Source: Tyto alba | Lineage: Eukaryota; Chordata; Aves; Strigiformes; Tytonidae | Direction of reading: 5' to 3' | Assembly (NCBI RefSeq): GCF_018691265.1 | Contig: NW_024881296.1 | Span: 3,123,278-3,187,277 of the forward strand | DNA: 64,000 nucleotides | In this document: positions 56,801 through 64,000 of the stretch, piece after piece | Layout: every line of letters starts with the position of its first letter | Position numbering within the stretch: position 1 is the stretch's first letter | The notes under the pieces: model-generated | Database searches by the model: none | Told to the model about the DNA's origin: nothing | The model's input: only the letters and a program-made list of their open reading frames with translations | Position numbers and translations under genes: made by a program

Positions 56801-59800
56801 TCAGTTGGTCCCCAGCTGGCACTATATATATCTATGACTTGAGGCATATGACTGATAGAGGAAGCCTCAATAATGTCTGTCATAAATGGCTGGTCAAGCA
56901 TTCGAATACCTGTAGATTTAATCAACATAAACATGAATTATGCATTACCCATCACAAGATGAAATCTCAGCACCTGGAGAAGTCCCCCAGTTACAGGTAC
57001 TTTCATTCACTGGCAGTTTCACCCTCTCAGTAATTCCACACTCGCTATTCACATTTCAGCAGGGTGTGCTTACCCAGCAGGATGCCAGCACTTAAACACC
57101 CAGCCACAGCATTGCAGCATGACCCAGAAAGAAAAAGCACTTCATTGTTAGCTTTCTAATTACACAGTATTTTCCATCTGCTATTTGAAAACACTTTTAA
57201 AACAGTAGTATTCAGAAATCTCAGCATTTCATAGCGTTTAAATAATATTCATAGTATTTAAAATAGTATTTTGTAGCAAATAGGGAAAAGGACTAAGGCC
57301 TCTCATCACCAATTTATACTCAGTGATGCACTGACCCTTTACTAGTTTTTCAAGTAATTTTTCTGTTTATTTTGGCTCTCTTCCAGAATTTAATCAGAGA
57401 GGGGAAACACGCTACACAACAATTTCCTGGAAAGGTATCATTGTGTCAACATGCAGACGTAATAGCAAAATATGGCCAATGTGAGAAACAAGCCCATGTA
57501 TATATAAAAAATAGGTTTTATTGGGGACAAAGTCAGTAGAGCAAAGAATACAGCGCTAGGCGCAAGGGGCTCCCTTTTATTGTATAAAAGGTTATTACTT
57601 TTGCGCAAACTCAGTCACTTATACCTTGTCCTTCAGCTGCTAAATTGCAGCTCCTTTGTCTTTATGACTCAGTGGTTTTAGTTCCCCTCTTATCTCAAGG
57701 ACAAGAGATAGTAGAGAAGGCCCATCCTGTCTTCCTTCCATTCAATTACAAGGGAGTTACCGTCCTTTGATATGGCCCATCTTGTTCTTTCTCATTCCAC
57801 TGCAAAGGAGTTACCATCCGGTGAGCATCGCAAGGCGGGGGTCAGGTTAGTGTGAGCATCCCCTGAAAGGGGGGGCTATTGGGTTAGTGTTTCCTCAGAT
57901 CAATTCCCCCCTTCTATTTTCCCAGTAGTAAATTCTTTTACTTTTCTTAAAATTTGGATCGTTGTACTAATAATAGCTTCAGCCTAACTCAATAAAAGTA
58001 ATTGTTCAATTACTTATAGCTGAAGCAAAATTCTACTGTTACTTCTCACTGCCAATATTTGGAGAAAAAAGCAAACTAAAACCTGCTTCCTTTAACCCAT
58101 GCTGCAGTAGAAATCAAGTTAGAGTTTAAACGATACGATCCTACAACATGCCAACTTTACAAAACCTCAGTGTTGGCCCTAATCAAGACAGAGAGTCTGA
58201 CAAAGACAGCAGCGCAAGCCCTCTTGTCCATCAAGCCCCCCACACAGGACAGTTTCACTGATAGCCAACCTTTCGGTGGTCTTTGGATAAGACCTGAGTA
58301 ACCAGGGATACATTTCAACTCTCATTTGTAGCTGTGAGTTGAAGTTCAGATTTTCCCAACAGTTTTAGGGCACAGATAGGACAGAAATCAATACCACAGA
58401 GCCAAACAGTGTGAATGGCAGTGAGGCCCCTGATTTAGAAGCAAGTGCTTTTACTATATTCAGTACAAAATCCATGTGCCAAATGTGAAGCTGGTAAAAG
58501 TGGTATAAACTTCAAATACAAACCAGAACAAAGCTGGATATTCCTCCTGATTTGCTAATTCAAGCTAGAAATTATGTAGTCAAACTCAATGAGTGAGAAA
58601 TCCCTTTACATGCTTGTAAAATGCAGATCTGCACTGAAACCACAGAATTAATTATTGACCCCAGGAAGGTGGGAGGACAACAGGAGGAGTCAAGTCATCT
58701 GGTTTGACTTTAGGGCAAAAAAGAGGTACAAGAAGCAAAACACATGATGCCCCTTAGCTACCAACTTCTAATTCCATCCGCTCACATAGGCCGTGAATCC
58801 TGTCAGCAATGGACTCTCGGCTCCAATGAATTTCCATGTTCCCACTGAGCACGTGGGGGAGCTACGAGCGCACGCAGGCCTCAGCCAGGAAAGGCTGGCA
58901 CTTCCAAAAATCTGTGAGGATTTTGCTACAAAGTGGACAAGCATTCAAGATTAATTGTAGGCTGCTGGTCATCAGAAAAGGCCTTCACCTCTTGAATTTT
59001 AAACAACCAGCCTGAAGTTGTAGAGTTATACTAGTAATACAGGTGAGGTCCAGCCAAAATCCCATGTCTCAATTTGCATTCCTCTAAAAGCATCTATTGC
59101 CAGAATGCAGATTTTGTGAAGTGTCCCATCCCTGAAATGGACAAGTGCTAGACCTGTCTGGCCAGCTACTAACTCTCAGTGACATTTCTTGGGGTAACAG
59201 CTTAGCAAACATTGCTTGGTACCCTTCTACAGCAGAGATTCAGCCTTCAATCATGTAGGTGACAGATGAAGTGTGGCTTTCTCCAGATTCTTCTGACACC
59301 ACAGCAAAACAGGGACTGGCTAAGCAGAGCAGAACTGCCCATGCACAGGCACTGTGAACTATTCCCAGGAAGCAATGGGTGCATCCACAGCGGTGTTTTG
59401 GTGCGGATCAGGGAATGAAAGTGAAAATTCATAAGCATCTACCTCTGCTTGCTGTGCCTTAGTTCTCATCATGGAACACTCTTAAGAGCGGAAAAACTGT
59501 ATTTCTTCAGATTAAACTCAACAAACACATGCTGTCCAAGAGCCTAACTCACTCCAAGCACTGTATTCAGTCTACCAGTGCAGACAAGAGCTAGTTAGAA
59601 GTAAAAATACCCAACACACCCGAGGTGTGAATGCTGGGTGCTAAGCATCACCCATTTCATTCTGTGCATCTGCTCCTACCACTCTGCATTGCTTGTTAAA
59701 ATAGAGGAAACCAACAACCGCAAAGATTTGCAGCACTGCAGGCCCTGCCCTGTGAGAGCCTAAAGACAGAGCAGCACAGGATTTGCCTTTTCAAACAGTT

Positions 59801-60241
59801 TCTAAGTGCAGCAGGAATTTATATTTTACCTCCTGCAAAATGAGATTTGTCACAAATGATTCTGTAACTATGCAGGGAATAAGCACTGAAAAATCAGTAT
59901 ACAAACAGGAGTTGGCATAAGGAGCAGAGCTGTTCCTTTGCAATGTTATTAAAGAGGCTATATAAGGCCCTCAATTGAAAAGGCAAAGCCATGGAGAAAT
60001 TCCTCTCCCAAGCTACTGTGAAAAGTAATAAACACATGGCTCAGTGCCAACCTGCAGTCCTGTCCTGGAGAATGCTCCTTGTCTCTGCAGGGAAAGTTCT
60101 GCCTGAGACACAGTGGCATAAGGACCATTTACATCTTGAATTGCTACTGTACCTGCCACCTTAGAGTTGTACGCAACTCCCACGCCACAGATGTTGTTGT
60201 TGGCAGCAGCAGACACCTCTCCCGCACACCTTGTCCCATGG
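35412..60241 (-). CDS. PCSK2: Proprotein convertase 2 (PC2), last six coding exons (gene continues past window end)
   Basis: PC2 is a calcium-dependent subtilisin-like serine endoprotease of neuroendocrine secretory granules. It cleaves prohormones such as proinsulin, proglucagon and POMC at dibasic sites. The six exons (89, 176, 216, 101, 228 and 487 nt, in transcript order) join in frame to 431 residues. Numbered as human PC2 (638 residues), they run from His208 to Asn638 with no length change. Visible: catalytic His208 in HGTRCAG; the oxyanion-hole Asp310 in WASGDGG, which distinguishes PC2 from the Asn of other convertases; catalytic Ser384 in HSGTSAAAP; the cysteines at 225, 317, 347, 376, 468 and 494; the RRGD at 517-520 in the P domain; and the C-terminal acidic/amphipathic helix ([17 protein letters not shown]) used in granule sorting. 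Signal peptide, propeptide and Asp167 exons are not in the window; this is a window edge, not a broken gene. With the 12-exon human organisation these would be exons 7-12. Confidence 0.97.
38465..38500 (+). repeat. TATC / TATATC microsatellite
   Basis: Short array of ATCT and ATATCT units in the last PCSK2 intron. Confidence 0.85.
39591..39748 (-). mobile_element. CR1 retroposon fragment, short
   Basis: The + strand has ATAGAATTACAGAATGGTTT then GGTTGGAAGGGACCTCAAAG and CATCCAACCTG, the same CR1 3' end as at 17224, cut off after about 160 bases. It lies on the - strand, in the same sense as PCSK2, in its last intron. I cannot fix the inner end exactly. Confidence 0.85.
40822..41049 (-). CDS. 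PCSK2: PCSK2 coding exon (end of catalytic domain, start of P domain)
   Basis: A 228-base exon between TTCCACAG and CCTGA|GTAAGT, phase 2 at both ends. It encodes residues 401-477 (first and last codons split): [17 protein letters not shown], then [18 protein letters not shown] and [13 protein letters not shown], ending just after Cys468. The [11 protein letters not shown] motif is highly conserved across convertases at the catalytic/P-domain boundary. Confidence 0.96.
41050..43653 (-). other. PCSK2: PCSK2 intron
   Basis: A 2.6-kb intron with no recognised repeat or exon. Confidence 0.8.
43654..43754 (-). CDS. PCSK2: PCSK2 coding exon with catalytic Ser384
   Basis: A 101-base exon between CATTGCAG and GCTAA|GTATGC, starting in phase 0 and ending in phase 2 (residues 368-400 plus two bases). 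It encodes [20 protein letters not shown], with the nucleophile Ser384 in GTSA, the sequon N375-C-T and Cys376, and then [13 protein letters not shown]. The donor GTATGC departs from the usual +4/+5 AG. Confidence 0.97.
43755..45039 (-). other. PCSK2: PCSK2 intron
   Basis: A 1.3-kb intron, no recognised repeat or exon. Confidence 0.8.
45040..45255 (-). CDS. PCSK2: PCSK2 coding exon with oxyanion-hole Asp310
   Basis: A 216-base exon (72 codons, residues 296-367), phase 0 at both ends, between TTTCACAG and GGTGTG|GTGAGT. It encodes [20 protein letters not shown] with Asp310, [18 protein letters not shown], and the [14 protein letters not shown] block with Cys347. An Asp at the oxyanion position is the PC2 hallmark; other convertases have Asn here. 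Confidence 0.97.
46926..46965 (+). repeat. Tandem duplication, 20-base period
   Basis: ACATTTGGCATGTACA at 46926 and again at 46946, identical over 16 bases. PCSK2 large intron. Confidence 0.85.
48566..48880 (-). mobile_element. Truncated LTR, same family as the 22047 element
   Basis: The + strand CATCGTGGCTTAACCCCAGC, then GGTTGGATGGGGGAGAGAAT, GGGTTGAGATAAAGCCAG and CTTGGGAAGACAAATGC match, in order, the R-U5 half of the LTR family at 22047. The U3 part with the TATA box is absent or too diverged to see. The element lies on the - strand, in the sense of PCSK2. The inner boundary is approximate. Confidence 0.75.
51493..51558 (+). repeat. Tandem duplication, 35-base period
   Basis: GTTTCCTTAG at 51493 and 51528, each followed by AATTT(A/G)CATGTTAATAAAA with small differences. 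PCSK2 large intron. Confidence 0.8.
56734..56909 (-). CDS. PCSK2: PCSK2 coding exon (catalytic domain)
   Basis: A 176-base exon between TCTACAG and AACAAG|GTAACA; two bases complete Gly237, and it ends in phase 0 at Lys295. It encodes [20 protein letters not shown], then the conserved [16 protein letters not shown] and [12 protein letters not shown]. The [15 protein letters not shown] motif is shared by all kexin-like convertases. Confidence 0.97.
57460..57902 (-). mobile_element. Retroviral LTR, different family, next to a polypurine tract
   Basis: On the - strand the element starts TGATCTGAGGAAACACTAAC just after a purine-rich tract (57903-57920). It has a TATA-like TTTATACAATAAAAGGG (complement near 57571-57588), a GCGCCTAGCGCTGTATTC stretch, then CCAATAAAACC as poly(A) signal (complement near 57515-57525). 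This order, promoter then signal about 60 bases apart, is that of U3-R-U5. The end near 57460 is approximate because the terminal CA is not clear. It resembles avian class II (ERVK-type) LTRs. No intact viral gene is seen beside it. Confidence 0.7.
57903..57920 (-). mobile_element. Polypurine tract of an endogenous retrovirus
   Basis: Reads AAAATAGAAGGGGGGAAT on the - strand, directly before the TG start of the LTR. A polypurine tract at this place marks the 3' end of the internal region, so the LTR is a 3' LTR with at least some internal sequence left, not a clean solo LTR. How far the internal remnant reaches above 57920 cannot be judged; no gag, pol or env domain is recognisable. Confidence 0.6.
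60153..60241 (-). CDS. PCSK2: PCSK2 coding exon with catalytic His208
   Basis: An 89-base exon between TTCTGCAG and GTGGCAG|GTACAG. The first base is the third position of residue 207, whose other two bases lie in an exon outside the window. It encodes residues 208-236 ([20 protein letters not shown], then GVAYNSKVA) and the first base of Gly237. His208 of the catalytic triad and Cys225 are present. Confidence 0.96.
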
Positions 60242-63200
60242 CTGCAGAAGGGAAGACAGAGACACCAGGTGAACCCCGGCTAATGCATGTGCTGAACTGA
60301 GCTGGATCACCATGATCTTGCTTTTGTGGCATAGTCAGCTCCCAGAACTTCAGAGGAAAACAATTCCATGGCAAACTGCTGGATGCTGTACTTGGATGAG
60401 CTCACTGCTTCCTGAAGCTGGAGATAATCACCTTCCCCTCTGCAGTACTAGCGATGCTTGCTCTGAGGTTAAAATGCATACTTATGCTTCATTTAGTTGT
60501 GAAGTTATTCAGACCTTTTAACTCTGTCAAACAGGTTCTGCCTTGTTACCAACTATTAGTCAGTAGAAACAGACCCCTGACAGAACAGTGTAAAAATAAG
60601 ATCGATATTAATTCCTTTATTTTTGTGACTTGACAGTGTGACACCCATTATTTTGAACCCCACAGAAGAAAGGCTGATTGCCTTTTTGCTGTTTGAACAT
60701 GTGCAAGGAGCATATCCCTGCCCACAAAAGAAATGTTCTGGAAAGAGGTGGGTGCAGTATCAAGCTGGAGTAGCTGAAGGGAGCCACAATGGTCACAGCA
60801 CTCCTCAGCAGCAGAGCTGTGGCCTGGCTGGCCAGGCCCAAAGCTGGCCGGAGCTAAGGGTATGTGCACCCTCCTCCTCCAAGGCCTAATTCCCAGGAAC
60901 ACTGACATGGTGCTCCAGCTGTCCACTCATGCATGGAGCTACTGCTTTCTGCTTAAACGGGAAATGTCTCTGCTCGGACATGGAGGTCTGGGTTTGGGCT
61001 GACTCATGGCATTTCAAGAATACTTTGTGTCTCTGAAGTGCTTTACAGCTCTTAACAGATCCCCTTTAACTGCCAGTGGCTCTGAGGCAGTCCTGCAGGA
61101 AGGCAGGCTGCATTTTCCCTTCCCCTAATTCATCATAGAAATTAAACCACAGATAAGATAAATATGGACAATATATTCTAGTTTTTAATTGCACAGCAGC
61201 AGAGAAACTAGTGAAACCTGTTTTTTCAAGTTTAAGATGTTGAATCAACATGAATCCATCCTACTGCTCACATCAATCCACTCTGTGCATTAAAACTGGC
61301 ACTGCTCCTATAGTATGCTAAAGATTCAAGCAATTAGCAGTGCTGTATTATAAAGGCTATACAGAGTACCAGATGAACCATCCTAGAAGGCAGCAGAATT
61401 GTTTTGTTTTAATCATATTTTTTCTCTCACTCTCTCTCTCCCTTTAAGCACCTCTGTCAAAGGTGAGTGTAACATTAATAAAGGGGTGAGAAGCAACACA
61501 TTCTTTTTCCGGCTGTACTTGGAAGAATAGATTTTTAAAGGCAGCTCCACAAAAATGACTGGCCTCAAATGTGCACAGTGCCTTGATCATGAAAGGGTGA
61601 AGATCTCATGTGAGTTCCTTTTACAAAGGGGGCAGAGAAGAGAGTGATACAGATTTCTTATTCAGCTGCTGCAGAAATTTCTTTCAACAAACAAGCAGGT
61701 TTTCATGCCCTTGTTCAAGGAACTGTGAAAAAAAAAATATACCTTTGCTAAGCATTCATTATCTAGTCACCCGTGGGCTAGCTACAAGCCACAGAGCAGA
61801 ATAAATGGCTTTGTTAAAAAATTGTCTTGGCTGATGCTGGGGTGCAAAAAGTAGACACTTCCAGATGAGCTGGTTCTCTCACAGAGAGAAAAACTGTATT
61901 AGGACCTTCCCGGTGAGTATATTTTATCAGGAGGTCTTCTCCTGGACCTCACCTCCCCAGCACACTGGCTCACATGATGGAGACTGCAAGCAGACCTGTT
62001 CCATCAGCTCAGGGTTTAGATACCATGCTGCTGACTGGAGAAAAAAAATCACATGTGAGTTAGTGGAAATGCATTTGGTTGAATTATTAATGGCAAATAG
62101 CAGACTTTTCCAATTTAGCCCTATTTGCTGATCATGTAACACTGATAAACCCCATTGCAGTTTCTATGAAGTGATCACAGCTTTTCTCTCCAACATTCAC
62201 CTCTTCACTATTATTGCAATGTTTAAAACAAGGGGATAGAAAGCAATTAAGAATATTTTGACCTACGAACAAGTTCTTTCAAAGGTAAACCATATATTAG
62301 CATGTAGAGCAACTCTTCCATAAACATTATATAAACACAAATATTTTACATGAACACTCATGAAAAACTAAGGTGGTAGAGGCTGATTCAATTGAAAAAC
62401 AGTTTTGTCTTCAGCTGGTTAAATAATATATCTGGACTAGTTATGAAAATTTCACTATGCTTTTTTTCTGAAAACTATTTCTAAAACCCACTGCCAATGC
62501 TATTGCATGCCCTTCCATCAACATATTTTTTAAGCGTCAGAGGTGGCACAGATTTTCATTTAGGTTCATTTTCATCTGCTTTGAAATGCTTCTGCAGACA
62601 GCAAAGGATGGGATGCATCCCTCCTAATTCCAGCTGTCTGCAGAGGAGGGCTGTGCAGACCTGCAGTGTCAATAGCTGGGACCATCTGCCTGTCTTGATG
62701 ACTTCAGTTACCTGCACTGGACAGCAGTTAAATAGGTGAAGCTCAGAGGGACACTTTTGTGGGGCAAATGCCATCCTCTTTTTACTCACATGACATAGTC
62801 AGCTTCTGAGCATTTGTGTTTGTGCAAGGGAAGCGTTCCCCTACTTTGGGGAACATGACACTCTGTGTGCACCCAAACATGCCAAGAACCAGCAGCAGTG
62901 TTGTGGCTCCTCCTTGAAATCTGTGTAATAACACTGCAGGTAGAAAGAGCTGCTGAGTCTGTTTATACATGTTCTCAATTATTATGTTTCTTCCATTGTA
63001 TTGATTGAAAAATGAGGAGGAGGGGAGCAGGTGTTTTTATTGCTAATGAGTGCTGTCTGGAAGCCAATGGAAGTTCTTTCCTTGACGCAATGGTATTTTG
63101 TTTGGATCCATAATAAGTAAAAGACATTTTTACCTCTGAAGAATATAGGTTTCCAAGACAGTGAATAATTTTTGCCCAGCTAACTCTTATCTGAGTGAGA

Positions 63201-64000
63201 GAATATACAAAATTCAAACGCTACAGGAGTGGAAACAATTATTGGCTATTTATATCATGGCAGAAATTCATAGTCCCAGTGCTTTCAGATGGGGAGCCCT
63301 GTCATACCTTCTGCATTCTCACAACAAGAAATCAGAGGGCTGTACAGAAGGGCCAAGCTATTGCCAACTCGTATGGGTACCTCCACACTGCACAGCATGG
63401 TACATGACAAGGTACTCAATGTGGTTCAGGAGAAGTGGGTGTTAAAAAAATCACAGGCAGTTCCCAAAGTGGTTCCTAAAACCCACCCTGAGTGCTGTGG
63501 GGCTGCCTCTGCGTTTGGGAGCAGGGCTTGGGTCAGGTTCCTTCACTGCTGCCACTGCTTCTCAGGCTCAAACACAGCTCTGCCCCACGTTGCACCCAGT
63601 ATTCCCTCTGTGCTGGCTTGATCCCCAGGCTGTGGGTCTGAAGTCAAGCAGTCAGTATGGTAAGCACAGGAATAAATCCTTCGGCTGCCCAGGCACCTAT
63701 GCGTCTCTCCTGGTAACAGCAGCTGAACTGCCCGACTGCAATTCCCTGCCTGAGCCACCATGCTCTCCCCTTCCCAAACCCACCCTGTCTGATTTCACAG
63801 GCCAGTGGCTGGTAGATGGAAAGGCCAAAGAGCTTAGAGCAGCCTTAAAAACCACAAAGTGGAAGGGGAATCTGTTCTTATAAGCAGAGCAGCTGCAATT
63901 AATGAAATACTCCATGCAAAAACCTCTCCCTTTTTTTCTTAAAGTCTAATGACACTTTGCACATGCAGCTGGCAGCTCACAAAAGCCCCTTGGTTCATCT
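60242..64000 (-). other. PCSK2: PCSK2 intron, incomplete at window edge
   Basis: I looked for the preceding exon (the YDF...DDWFN region and the Asp167 exon) on the - strand and did not find it, so this intron extends past 64000. A CT-rich run lies at 61424-61442. No repeat family is recognised. Confidence 0.75.

Larger units (their letters stand above)
56910..60152 (-). other. PCSK2: PCSK2 intron
   Basis: A 3.2-kb intron that contains a retroviral LTR with its polypurine tract (57460-57920), in the same transcriptional sense as the gene. The remainder (57921-60152) has no open frame or domain that I can assign. Confidence 0.8.

Noticed and set aside
60242..64000. Search for the PCSK2 exon with Asp167 and the YDF...DDWFN region
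   Set aside because: Not found on the - strand; the gene must continue beyond the window, so no partial call was made.
1..64000. Prokaryote-type systems (operons, CRISPR arrays, phage), tRNA and rRNA genes
   Set aside because: No such structure seen; the window is vertebrate intron-exon DNA. A dedicated tRNA or microRNA scan was not possible here.

Overview
The window is vertebrate genomic DNA, most likely from a bird. Its coding sequence is broken into short exons with GT-AG introns. Both repeat types I recognise are typical of avian genomes: truncated CR1 retroposons and a TGTCC...GGACA endogenous-retrovirus LTR family that I know from neoavian birds. The bird assignment rests on these repeats and on protein similarity recalled from memory, not on a database search.

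Two protein-coding genes lie tail to tail. BFSP1 (filensin, a lens beaded-filament protein) is complete on the + strand. It has eight coding exons between 8698 and 29375, and all splice junctions keep frame, giving 660 residues. PCSK2 (prohormone convertase 2, PC2) is on the - strand. Its last six coding exons lie between 60241 and 35412 and give 431 residues, from the catalytic His208 to the C-terminus at 638. The exons for its signal peptide, propeptide and catalytic Asp167 lie beyond position 64000. The same convergent pair exists in human at 20p12, so this is conserved synteny. The two genes are not functionally linked: filensin works in lens fibre cells and PC2 in neuroendocrine secretory granules.

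Layout: 1-8.3 kb is gene-free flank; 8.4-8.7 kb is the BFSP1 proximal promoter and 5' leader, with a Maf-type half site, a GC box and an inverted CCAAT box; 8.7-29.8 kb is BFSP1; 29.8-32.4 kb is intergenic; 32.4-35.4 kb is the probable long PCSK2 3' UTR; 35.4-64 kb is PCSK2 exons and introns.

Mobile and simple repeats sit in the introns: two CR1 fragments, a complete-looking solo LTR in BFSP1 intron 4, a fragment of the same LTR family in a PCSK2 intron, a different LTR with an adjacent polypurine tract in another PCSK2 intron, a long AAC/AAT microsatellite, and two strong G-quadruplex-type motifs. I found no RNA gene, CRISPR array, operon or novel multi-gene system. The most informative items are regulatory or evolutionary details of known genes.
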